NCBI GenBank assembly: GCA_964036275.1
Contig: OZ038433.1
Span: forward strand, 40,395,336-40,459,335
Source of the DNA: Litoditis marina
Taxonomy: Eukaryota; Nematoda; Chromadorea; Rhabditida; Rhabditidae
Length of the DNA stretch: 64,000 bases
Direction of reading: 5' to 3'
The position numbers were made by a program, and so were the translations under genes. The notes under the pieces were generated by a model, which did no database searches, was not told the DNA's origin, and saw only the letters and a program-made list of their open reading frames with translations. Each line of letters opens with the position of its first letter. Position 1 is the stretch's first letter. Positions 25,101 to 33,141 of this stretch are shown here, in pieces.

Positions 25101-28100
25101 CCTACTTGTTTCTCTACTTGTTGTTCAGGTTGAATCGCCGACGATTGCCCATGTTCGAACCGGATACGCCGGTGCCTGTTCCCCGAAAGGCGGCTCGTCT
25201 CTCTCTCGCCGAGAACTACCCATTTCTCCACCCGGATGATTCCGTGTTCCAAACACCAGCGCCCGGAAAACAGAAAGGTCAGACATACTCAGCAGTCGCT
25301 CACCCCCAAGGACGGAATGGACGTCTCGTGTCTTGGGTCGGTCCCGGGACGGTACATTACGGTACAATTGGAGGAGATTTGCATATATGATTGCGTAATC
25401 AAAGAAATTATTGATGACATTGACAAGCATGTGTTTGGCGGCTTAAACAATGATTCTTTGATCAAAATGCATGAGAAACTGAATATTAATTTCTTCAAGA
25501 TGCAACAACCTCAACTACAACTTCGGATGAGCAACATATTTGCGGGATAGGTTTTATTTTATGTATCGGCGTGTGGCCGTTTTTGCTCACTTTCAATTTC
25601 TCATGTTTTTCACGTGTACGTGTGGCTGTTGTTACAGTGGTCTTTTCAGGCGTCGTTCATAGTTCCGTTGTTCAGTCGACGCCTCTCTCGTGGCACTCGG
25701 ATGTGCAGTTCTGTCCCCAGCTGTCTCAAATGACAGAAAGTACTTGTTCGACGACATTTGAACCATTCTCTACCGATATGACCCTCTTGCCTGCTAACTC
25801 CATACTCACACAAGAAGGTTGGTCAAGTATAGATAAATATAGATCAATATATGATTTTGTCATCGATTGTCAAATTGGAAAATATAGTGTTTGTAAGTGC
25901 CTCAAGACAACACTCTGATCATCAGAGTCTGATGGGCCTGTTTTCACAATGACAGTTCGAAAATGGGTAGTTTTTTGGTTCTGGACCTCTTCTTCTCGCA
26001 CCTCTTCTGCGCCTGCGGTATTTCGGTGCAGAGAGTAGTTGCAACTCAGGACATGAGGGTTGAACCTGTGGTAGTGCTCAGCATTATTTGCCGCCAGATA
26101 TTGTGTTGAAATTTCTTCTATCAATATCAAAATATGACCGATTTTGTTATAACCAACCACTTTGTAGGAATTTCTTGAAAATGACGCAATGTTCTTCATT
26201 GTCACCAAAACAAGCTATGGTTTTTTATGTCGATAAATTTCAATGAGGTTGGCAATAACATCGTACAATGTGGTCCAGGCTTCTTTCGTTTCCTGGTCCA
26301 TTTGGTATCCGTTGTATTCTCGAACCTGGTCCAGAACTGGCTCCAACATGTGCTGAAACCGAAAACCAGTAAAGTCCGAATAGCCACGAAAAATCGAAGA
26401 AAGGGCTACTCCTCGCCCAAAACGAGAAGATTTGTGTATTTTTGATACAAAATCATTAATTTTCACTTGTTCTAACATAAAAACCGACTCGTTTTCATCG
26501 AATAGTCGGACCATACTGGTGTATGGCTGAAACATACAAGCCCTTGTCAAAGACTCGTTCTACGTTTCACTCAATATCATACTTTATAATTAAGATTCGA
26601 CTAATCCTAACAAATGAGCCAATTTCTCAATTAAACTAGGTAAAATGGTGAAGTATCAAAGTTTCGCCGCGAAATTAGCTCATTTCCGAATTCAGCCATT
26701 AATCAGCTCGCTTTGCCTATTTTCTGGTTGGTTAGTCAAGGTGGACGACGTATGCAGCATAGCGTACGCATACGGTATGCTTGAGTTGGACATTTTCCAA
26801 TGTGTGATCTCTGTCCGGCTAAGAAGTGTTGTCAGTCTGAGACTATATCTCAATCAGCTATCTCGTGTTTTCACTCTTTGATGGTTCCGGTCGGATGTGC
26901 GTCGATGTTTTCTACTAAACATATCTAAGTTGAGTTTTAGTGGCAATCGTATACTGGTAACTGGCTGGCAACTGGCAACTAAGTCAAGTACTCCGGGTCG
27001 AGCGGTTCAGCAAGTTACTGGTCAGCTGGTACTAGGGTTGTTAATCGAGTTCAAAATTTCGAGTTTCCGAGTTTTGGGAAATTTCGAGTTTGGCGAAAAA
27101 TCGAGTTTTCGAGTTTTGGAAAATGTCGATTTTTCGAGTTTTGGGAAATTTCGAGTTTTCCAGTTTGACTCGACTCGAAAATTTCCGAGTTTTTTCGAGT
27201 CGAGTCGAGTTTTGAGTGTTTTTGGACCCAAAAGACATTTTTCGAGTCTGAAATTTTGATTTTCTAGTTTTCGCGTTCAAAATTTCGAGTTTTCTAGTTT
27301 TGGAAAATTTCGAGTTGTCGAATTTTGGAAAATTTCGAGTTTTCGAGTTTTGAGAAATTTCGAGTTTCGCGTTCGAGTTTAACAAACCTAGCTGGTACAT
27401 ACATGAGTCTGTTGTGTAAATAAATATGTGTGGGGTAGTCGATATGCGTGTTCAATTTTTTTTGTTGTTCGAGTAATGGCAACTCGGAACTCGAACAAGT
27501 AAGACCTGAGAAACTATATGTTGGTAATCTTTACTTGATAGTGAGATATACTAGAGAAACAGTCTCTTTCATGATCTATTCGGAATTTGAACGATATTCC
27601 GATGTTTTGCATCATGAATTACGACGAAATATGTTACTTTCTTGTATATGTGAAAAACTCACCTCGATATGTCTTCTGTGTATATTCCATTTGATGTGGG
27701 CCTTGGCTATGCGATTGAGCTGTTGTGCCAGATTATCCTGATCGTCCATCGAGTAAATTATGGAACGAAGACCAGCCATGTACACGGAGGCATGGCGCCT
27801 ATAAATACAAGTTCGATAAGCATGAGCAACAAATAATCACCAACTGTCTCATTTGGCTACTACGCAACTAGGGGATACGGGAAATGTTAAATTGATGTGC
27901 TTGTGTGGTTTTTGGGACAAAACTTATGCTTATTTCTCAAATTACAATATATATTATGTCTCGCTCACATGAGAATGGTTGCATTTTGATAGCAATGTCG
28001 GATAGTTGGATTCCTCGCAGAAGCTGTTCGGGTTAACAGAAAGAAAAAGAGTAGCTCACTGCTCACCGTAGTTCAATGGCACTCATGAGGGCCGAGTCCG

Positions 28101-30846
28101 GTATAGCGCGGAATTGGGGCCATATCTGCTTGTATCGGGGATATTCGGAGAAAAGTCTGAACACAGTACATACGTGAGGCGTCTTTGTTGTACACAGAAA
28201 TTGCTTGAAAATCAGCTGTTTTATTTGGGTGACCAAATTACAAAGCAGGGTGCGAGATTAGTCTTTCACCAGTAAAATGCGACTTTTGTTGAAATTCGGG
28301 TGGTTCATTTTCGGACTGTAAAAATAGCAGGTTATGTAATGGAGCATCTAACAATGCGCCCTGCGTTTGACAGAGTAGATGATGTGTGATGTGTTATTCT
28401 TGAAGATGCTACACCAATTCATAAATTATGTAGAACTTGTGAATGTTCTCGAACAGTTTCAGTCACCCTAAAACAAGCATCACTCTATAATTGATACTTA
28501 CTTGAGCAGAATACTCAGTCCTATCTTGATGGGATATTCTTCCATAGGTTTGAATGTCTTCTTCAAAATGTCTCTTTGGTGTTCAGTCAGTCGGTTGATT
28601 TGCTCGAATGTTTTTGTTGCTGAATATATTCACTAGAGAAAGAATAGAGAACAAACGCCGTTGCAGAACACTAAGTTTGCATACAAGGGATACAAATTGA
28701 TTTTATTTCATGCGTCTGTTTTTTCGGCGGTTTTCATGGTTGGAGATTTGTTATGTTACCATTCTGACCACACGCGAATCGTCAAAGAAAATTTGATCTA
28801 CCAATGTTTTTTCTCATAATGGCTTGGCAAACAGTTGTAACCGTCGGTCAAGAAGAGAGGTATCTCGTTTCTGTTTAGCTCACCTGTTTCGCTGTTCTCT
28901 CCTTTGATTGAAACTCGATGCAGTATGCCCGAGATAACACATCTAGCCTGTTCACTAGCCTTCTTGTTCTGTTGATGGAGTTCGAGGGAAGCTGATCTAT
29001 ATAGTATCCGATACATTATTGTCCTGGAAAGTTTGTATGATGTGCTCGGATTAACACATAATGGAGAAGATTTGTTAAAATAGAACAATTTATTTGCATC
29101 CACCATCGCTTGCTAGTGTGAATTATAAAATTAGGTTAAGAAAGTGTGAGTGACGCGGGGATTTGGATTTCAACAACTTTGTTTTGTACAATGTTGTTGT
29201 ACTTTACCCAACCGCCAAAATTTCACAAGAGAAAAATTTTAAAGTTCCAATAGTCAGTGTAAAAATTTTGGAGAGTCTATAGACAATGGATTGAATATAG
29301 TGGTCAACAAGTTGGCTGGTATAACAGAACTACTGGCTCTTCCTGCAACGGAAACAAGTAACACGCGCATTACTCCACACTTCCGGCACTTTAGAGAGCT
29401 CACATATATCTGGTGATATTCCTCAATCCAATGAACTGGCGTTCTGTTGTGTGATACTTGAACTTGGGCCTTTGAATATATGTGAATATGAATATCGAGT
29501 TTACATTCGAGACGAAGTTTTATATTGCGACAACGTGTTTCGAGCGTCTCACGTTTCAGATTGAGTGCGGCTTGCAAAGATGTTCAGGAGCGTTTCAGGA
29601 GAAAAATTGTTTTCATGTTCATAGATTCTGAATAAACTGTTTGTTTGCAGATTTGAGCTATGCACGCAGTCATTTGAGCCAAACAAACTGGAATTTGACT
29701 CAACACAGAAAGAAACCCGCGCCTGTTACCACCCAGGTGTCTGATTCTATACTGGATGAATCGAAAACTTTGCTCGAAGGTAAGATGATACTTCTTGCTA
29801 ATAATGATTTAAAAGAGTTACGTTTCCACGTAATCCTTTTCTTCATGTTCATTTCTCATTACGTTTTTTTGGACCTCAGTGGCGTGTACGTTGATTTTTC
29901 TCGAAAGTTAGTATTATTGCCAACCGTTGACTAGGTTATCAACCTGCATCAATCATTGGTGGGTATAGTCCCCGAAATCTCCCATAAAAAGTGACTGCTA
30001 ATATTGATGTCGCCGACAGGCTGTCGGTATTCCTATCATAGATTAGATGAACTGTCCTTTTAGCAAGTTGTAAGTGAACCCGCTTCTAATCTCAACCCAA
30101 CGCCACACACCAGTGATAATTGTTCTCAAAATAGAAACTGAATGAAAAAAAAACTGCAGTGGAACGCTTCAGTCATCGAAAACACAATACATCATACGTT
30201 AAATTTCGTACCTTAAACAAACACCAGTAAGGTCTGACTAAGCGACAAAGGTTAGTCCGTTTTCTTAAAGAAGGACGATAATGTGGACCAATCTCGTGTC
30301 AACGGTCCTTTAAACTGCAATTGAAAAATGTATTGCAGTTTAAAGGACTGAACCGTTGCGATTGGACCACATAATCGTCCTTCTTTAAGTAAACAAGTGA
30401 AAATTGATGATTTTTGAACAAAAATGGACCGATTGTCTTCTTTTTGGCGAAAATGAAGTCCGTTTTTCAATGTTTTCTGACTTTTCGGACAACTTTACTG
30501 GGGTATAACCTTAAACATTAAAGTGGTGTCATTCTCCTGTGTGTGGCAAAGGTCCCTGTCTCGATTGTTTTCTCCAATGAACATAGTTAAATTATACTAG
30601 TTACTCTAGTTAGTATTTATCAGAAGCGCTTCAGTCATCGAAAACACAATACATCAGTTGAACCGTAGTCACATGAGCTGAGCCAATATTTAAATGTTCC
30701 ATTTCGTTCCAGAAGCAATTGGAACGAACAATTTGATTTCGTCATTCGAGCATCGAGCCAAGGAATTGGAGGAGAAAATGCGAACCCAACAGAATGTGTT
30801 CGATCGACTTCTGCAGGCGGAATCAAGGAAAAGACGTTCCTTGTGA
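7160..30846 (+). CDS. GANP/SAC3-type nuclear mRNA-export scaffold, 28 exons, 1204 aa
   Basis: Exons: 7160-7229, 7427-7558, 12826-12948, 13520-13649, 14073-14241, 14541-14701, 16723-16819, 17075-17242, 17478-17576, 17715-17851, 18210-18340, 18792-18880, 19013-19104, 19482-19551, 19815-19976, 20460-20555, 20945-21070, 21626-21709, 21968-22095, 22323-22499, 22692-22827, 23447-23670, 24464-24593, 24775-24878, 25129-25277, 25650-25817, 29651-29779, 30713-30846. All junctions close in phase (3615 nt). Residues 1-260 carry nucleoporin-like FG/FGG motifs. About 305-610 is the SAC3/GANP domain, with CAAMCSEKERYMRE, EYARSAADQEKPLAHELR, GWYDFLWSRTRAIRKEV and NNNYVRFFRLL. About 713-1012 is charged and helical. 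The family scaffolds TREX-2 at nuclear pores. Vertebrate GANP is near 1980 aa with a C-terminal MCM3AP region that I do not see here. Exons 5 and 22 have alternative boundaries. Confidence 0.92.
7810..8017. mobile_element. MITE-like repeat, family C copy 1 (GANP intron 2)
   Basis: The ends are CATATGTGGGATAGTCC and CATCCCACCTGTGATC, imperfect inverses of each other. Inside are GAAAAGTTAGAGGTCCC and GTCCCCGGTCAGCTGACCG. A related copy lies at 13826-14040, and fragments at about 8640-8705, 14263-14430 and 19160-19224. It is non-coding. Confidence 0.65.
8733..8877. mobile_element. MITE-like repeat, family B copy 1
   Basis: The left end is CCCCAGTAAAGTTGTCCGAA and the right end mirrors it (TCGAACTTTACTGGTC). 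TA flanks both ends. Relatives at 23829, 26365, 30221, 35468 and a partial at 14453 share CCAGTAAAG...CTTTACTGG ends and internal CGAAAAA motifs. It lies in GANP-like intron 2. Confidence 0.7.
9102..10187 (-). CDS. Candidate small antisense gene inside GANP intron 2 (partial model)
   Basis: Two minus-strand exons have good splice signals: 10129-10187 (acceptor CTGCAG, donor GTGAGT) and 9102-9211 (acceptor in a run of T ending TTTTCAG, stop TAG at 9102-9104). Joined in the open frame they encode about 55 residues, including WHPQETPFFFNK and LSVRDIVQMVTHCQKK. The first exon is not secure: an ATG on the minus strand near 10371 opens 57 codons (MAAVQNLKTSAAARPRR...), and several GT donors would join it in phase. 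A second frame through both exons is also open and would give YCGVCGTGIHRKLL. I do not recognise the protein. If real, it is a second gene nested in the GANP-like gene. Confidence 0.35.
10310..10382. promoter_or_regulatory. GC- and CpG-rich island in an AT-rich intron
   Basis: About 70 bp are dominated by CGCGGCGCGGTCGCGCGGCG and GGCCGCC inside otherwise AT-rich DNA. The island lies between a possible minus-strand first exon (ATG near 10371) and possible plus-strand exons starting at 10587. It could be a bidirectional internal promoter, or simply a GC-rich repeat. No TATA element stands out. Confidence 0.35.
10587..11038 (+). CDS. Candidate plus-strand exons within GANP intron 2
   Basis: Exon 10587-10654 (acceptor CATTTCAG, donor GTGAGT) and exon 10949 onward (acceptor TTTTGCAG) join in one open frame of 51 codons, reading KILFRYHSCQLSVRKD... 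through FVVFDECIHARLE to a TGA at 11036-11038. A donor-like AAG/GTTATT follows at about 11070. I see no in-frame ATG exon upstream and do not recognise the product. These could be the end of a small nested gene, alternative 5' UTR exons of the GANP-like gene, or chance. Confidence 0.25.
11212..11640. repeat. Palindromic element with CCTAAAATAGG subrepeats
   Basis: The two halves (about 11212-11420 and 11430-11640) are reverse complements. Each is made of short degenerate units around GCCTAAAATAGGTG(C/A)C separated by GACAAG or GACAG. Transcribed, it would form a hairpin of about 200 bp within GANP-like intron 2. Confidence 0.8.
12400..12520. repeat. Repeat fragment with TGGATGATCCA ends
   Basis: TTCTTGGATGATCCAAATTTGG on the left is mirrored by TTCTGGATCATCCAGATTTGG on the right. 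The block at 8272-8385 carries the same TGGATGATCCA motif at both ends. This suggests a small inverted-repeat element with two diverged copies in the same intron. Confidence 0.45.
13826..14040. mobile_element. MITE-like repeat, family C copy 2
   Basis: It begins ATCACAGGTGGGATAGTG and ends GGTATCGCGGATCACCCCTA. It shares GCGAAAAGTTAGAGGTCCC and a CCCCGGTTAGTTTACCGGGG hairpin with copy 1. It ends about 32 bp before GANP-like exon 5. An inverted partial copy follows at 14263-14430 in the next intron. Confidence 0.65.
14263..14430. mobile_element. MITE-like repeat, family C partial inverted copy
   Basis: TTAGGTGCGATACTCCGG, TTATCTTACCGGGGG, AACTTTTCCTCAGTTTATTGG and CCTAGAGAGGTC correspond to copy 2 read in the other orientation. 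Together with copy 2 it brackets GANP-like exon 5 with inverted repeats. Confidence 0.55.
15000..15640. repeat. Dispersed repeat rich in GGCGCCAATAGGCGCC and CTGAAATTTGGCA
   Basis: The stretch contains several GGGCGCC(A/T)ATTGGCGCCA palindromes (about 15120-15285), two CTGAAATTTGGCA motifs (15038 and 15648) and ACGCGCGCACGCGACGCGACA. Short open frames on both strands look like by-products of the repeat. I see no gene. It lies in GANP-like intron 6. Confidence 0.5.
15661..16060. repeat. Four-unit tandem array with an exact 100-bp period
   Basis: Units start at 15661, 15761, 15861 and 15961, each with GGTAATCGGGTACGGGGATC, a CGAATATCGACATGTCGTTAAAGG core and ATGGCTGAAACTTGTTGGG. The middle two are nearly identical; the first and last have diverged. 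The core GGGGATTACGAATATCG...GTTAAAGG also occurs in the inner arms of the palindrome at 1-1345, so the two share ancestry. Confidence 0.85.
16181..16518. repeat. Near-perfect palindromic element (135-bp arms)
   Basis: The left arm 16181-16315 begins CGTAAAAAGTGGGGGACCAG. The right arm 16384-16518 ends CTGGTCCCCCACTTTTTACG. They match almost base for base around a loop of about 70 bp, which suggests recent origin. No ORF. It is about 200 bp upstream of GANP-like exon 7. Confidence 0.9.
18445..18575. mobile_element. TTAA-type MITE, family A copy 2 (diverged)
   Basis: The right end is intact (CGTCCTTCT then TTAA). The left end has decayed (TTGA, AGCAAGACGATTGTGTGGAC). It is in GANP-like intron 11 and is the most diverged of the four copies. 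Confidence 0.75.
19990..20092 (+). repeat. Direct repeat, copy 1 of a ~100-bp element
   Basis: GAGAATACATTTACCATATT, TACAATGCATGAGATTTATA and AACTCCTGTCTAGAGCTATTC match, in order, the block at 20690-20790 in the next intron. It starts 14 bp after the donor of GANP-like exon 15. Confidence 0.6.
20690..20790 (+). repeat. Direct repeat, copy 2 of a ~100-bp element
   Basis: GAGAATACATATACCATATT, TACAATGCATGAAATTTATA and AACTCCTGTTTAGATCTATTT match the copy at 19990-20092 with few changes. It lies in GANP-like intron 16. Confidence 0.6.
21346..21493. mobile_element. 148-bp element with perfect 26-bp terminal inverted repeats
   Basis: The left terminus GCGAAAGTGCCGTTGTTTGT (26 bp in all, to 21371) is exactly mirrored at 21468-21493. 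The 96-bp interior is unique. It sits in GANP-like intron 17. I could not see a clear target duplication. Confidence 0.8.
22839..23115. mobile_element. MITE, family D copy 1, with a 9-bp target duplication
   Basis: The element runs from GGCGGTTTACACATGCAACC to ACACATGCAACC-type inverse ends (TGCATGTGTAATTGGCC). ATTCAAATA flanks it on both sides (22830-22838 and 23116-23124). The interior is a run of GCAACC(C/T)GGTTGCAT palindromes. It lies in GANP-like intron 21 and starts 11 bp after the donor. A reversed copy is at 34531-34687. Confidence 0.85.
23829..23995. mobile_element. MITE-like repeat, family B copy 2
   Basis: It runs ACCAGTAAGGTCTGACTAAG to GTTCGGACAAGTTTACTGGT and lies in GANP-like intron 22. 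It is an uninterrupted relative of the copy at 30221-30506 and shows what that copy looked like before insertion. Confidence 0.75.
26215..29016 (-). CDS. Globin, nested antisense in GANP intron 26 (204 aa, 5 exons)
   Basis: Exons: 28884-29016, 28502-28619, 28067-28156, 27663-27798 and 26215-26352, joining in phase to 615 nt. After an extension of about 44 residues comes a full globin fold: helix A LTEHQRDILKKTF, then LFSEYPRYKQIWPQF with the conserved CD1-region Phe, His116 in RRHASVYMAGL as distal E7, and His148 in IAKAHIKW as the proximal F8 haem ligand. It ends LYDVIANLIEIYRHKK. The style is that of invertebrate (nematode) globins, which bind haem and serve in O2, NO or redox roles; which one applies here is unknown. 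The TTTCCAG acceptor 7 nt before the ATG suggests trans-splicing. The whole gene lies in one 3.8-kb intron of the opposite-strand GANP-like gene. Confidence 0.92.
26365..26525. mobile_element. MITE-like repeat, family B copy 3
   Basis: It runs CCAGTAAAGTCCGAATAGCC to ATAGTCGGACCATACTGGTG, TA-flanked on the right. It lies in globin intron 4 and ends about 12 bp from the first base of the last globin exon (26352). Confidence 0.7.
27028..27392. repeat. TCGAGTTTT-rich minisatellite element
   Basis: About 360 bp consist of degenerate TTTCGAGTTTTGGGAAATTTCG units, framed by CTAGGGTTGTTAATCGAG on the left and CGAGTTTAACAAACCTAG on the right, which are inverse of each other. It is shared by globin intron 4 and GANP-like intron 26. 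Open frames here on both strands are low-complexity by-products. Confidence 0.75.
30221..30506. mobile_element. MITE-like repeat, family B copy 4, split by a nested element
   Basis: The outer ends ACACCAGTAAGGTCTGACTA and TCGGACAACTTTACTGGGG match the intact copy at 23829-23995. The body is interrupted at 30265-30388 by a family A element. It is in GANP-like intron 27 and is bracketed by a 30-bp direct repeat (30165-30194 and 30627-30656). Confidence 0.85.
30265..30388. mobile_element. TTAA-flanked MITE, family A copy 3, nested in a family B element
   Basis: TTAA, AGAAGGACGATAATGTGGAC ... ATCGTCCTTCT, TTAA. Removing the element and one TTAA restores the sequence of the intact family B copy at this place apart from a few bases. 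This supports TTAA as the target duplication. Confidence 0.9.
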
Positions 30847-33141
30847 AAACCTGACTTTTGCACTATAGTTTCCACTTTCAAACAGCTATTCATTCATTCA
30901 GCCTGTTTTTTTCAATGCATTCCTCTTCTGAATCACAGACTAAAAACACTAAAATTTGCACATTTTGCAGCTACTCTTGTAGGGAAGATATACATTTATG
31001 TCTTTCACTTCATCTTCAATGTTATGTGTTGTTTTTCACTCGGTGATACACTTTACGTTAGTTTGATCATATTCGCATTGTTAGTCTTGATAGAACTCAT
31101 GCGCTGCCCATTATACACCGTATGTGTTGCATTTTATTTTATCTTCCTTCCTATTTCTTTTTTAGCCTGAGATTTGTGAAAAGTTTGTTTTGTTAAGCAA
31201 CATGATTGTCATTGTGTTTTTCGATTATTCTTACCAATCCTTCGCGGGTTTTGTTGGGTGTTTGTTGAATTTGTGAATAATATATTGCAATTTTAATGAT
31301 TTTTTGGGTGTGTACGTGTGTCATCAGTTACAAGCTGGCATTTACTTCTGCGGGTGTGTGTTTCCTTGTTGACAGCGACGCCAGCCTGCTATGTTTTGGG
31401 GCTCAAAAATTTGTAATCGTTATAATTTCAAAAAAGATCAAGCTGCCTTTTTAAGGTATTCCTAGACGGTAGTAACTAACAGTCAATGTTTTTTTATAAC
31501 GTGTTAGTACTACCCCGAAAATGGTCTACCACCCCCTTACAGTTAAAGTAGGACGATTATGTGGACCAATCCCGTGTCAACGGTCCTTCAAACTGCAATT
31601 GAAAAATGTATTGCAGTTTAAAGGACTGAAGCGTTGCGATTGGACCACATAATCGTCCTTCTTTAATGAATAAATTAGAGCGTATAAGAATAACTTTGCG
31701 ATGTTATAGTGGCTAACCTAGTTTTTACTGTCATTAGCCAAACAAGTAGTGAGAGTATCAGCCGATGGGTTGTTTTGTTGACATTCAGGGGTTGGGTGTG
31801 GAATAGAAGGAGTGTCTTGACAGGGAACCGGGCGATTTATAGCCCTCTCCTCACCAATACGGCGCGGCGCTATACGATTGATCAAACATACAGATATTCC
31901 ATATCCTTTTTATATGGAGCAGTTGTTCTTACCCTCTAAAGCGATATGTTTCCTTGTCTGGACCGGGAGCAAAGTACTGTAGCTGTACTTTGCTCTGTTA
32001 ATCTGTAAGTGGGTATAACTGGTTTTATCTAGCAGCGGACTTATCTTTTTTCCTGATTTGGTTCAGTTCTAGCGACTAGTTCCCGGAATTTTCTTGATTT
32101 AGGCTATTTTAGTCTAGTCAGACTGTTTTCAAAGTAAGTAAACTGAATAAGTAGATGCAATGCGCTTCGATATGTGATTTTGGTGCGACTGTGCACTTTA
32201 AAGTTGCGAATTATAGTGCCTGTTCGCTCGATTAGCGTCGTCTTTAATTAGCAAGTTTTTCTAGCGCCGCCCACTTGCGCGTCACATGTGTTAGTCATCT
32301 GTGAGATCGATAAAATGACGCATTTCCTGCACACTATTTGCTATTATTCCTCCTCTATTACTTAGGTTTTAACTACGAAAACTTAAATTATGAATGGTAA
32401 TGTATACATTTGATCGAAGAGCTTCTTCTTAGGGCGTAATCTTATTTAGCCCGCGTTTTTATCGATTTTGTGGCAAGGCCGGCGTTAGTACAACAATCGT
32501 TGTTCTATGCATTATGCAAGTTGGAACAATGCTGCAATTTATTTCTTTTAGAACATTTCAACTAAGGGTATCTGATTGTTACATCGTTTACTTGTTCATA
32601 GTGAGTGGTCAATAGTCACTTATATTCGCTAGTTTTTTGTCAGTTTGTGGAAACTAGCAGTAATCATTAGCAGTTCTTTCAAAGATTATAACAGGCGGGG
32701 TGCAGAAAATCTAGTTTACAGTTCATTTGAACCATTAACCACGCGTTCCTATTGATTATTTCCTCATCTTGCGTTAACATGATGAACTGTGTGTATTTGC
32801 TTAGCTCATATCCCGCCCGGCGCAGCTGTTTGACCGGAATTCCGGTTCTTAGCATTGTTCCGGAACGATTGATTGGAACAACCTTGGTTTCGTTTAACTC
32901 AACTCGCTTTAGTCACGTGTGTTCACGTGAGCACTAAGCTTTACATACGCTCTTACTTACTAAAACATAACTTTTATGGTTATGGCGGAAGGCGGATGTT
33001 GTTTGTTGTTGTTGACAGTTTCCTGCGTTGTTGACAGTTTCCTCTATTGGTACGATGTTATCTATGATCTATCACTTGTTTTGTTTACTATACTGTTTTG
33101 TGTTATGAACATCAATAACTGAACTGTTTATATTTGTTCAG
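30847..33141. other. Intergenic region, GANP-like gene to NudE-like gene
   Basis: 2.3 kb holding the 3' UTR of the GANP-like gene and the 5' flank of the NudE-like gene. Apart from the family A MITE at 31543-31666, I see no exon, RNA gene or repeat array. The only open frames of 60 to 76 codons have no splice or domain support. The region ends in a TTTGTTCAG acceptor directly before the next ATG. Confidence 0.6.
31543..31666. mobile_element. TTAA-flanked MITE, family A copy 4
   Basis: TTAA, AGTAGGACGATTATGTGGAC ... ATCGTCCTTCT, TTAA. It differs from copy 3 at only a few positions and is the one family A copy outside an intron. Confidence 0.88.

Noticed and set aside
27022..27400. Open frames rich in KTRK/NSKF or SSFRVL on both strands
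   Set aside because: They arise from the TCGAGTTTT minisatellite. The real globin and GANP exons splice around it.
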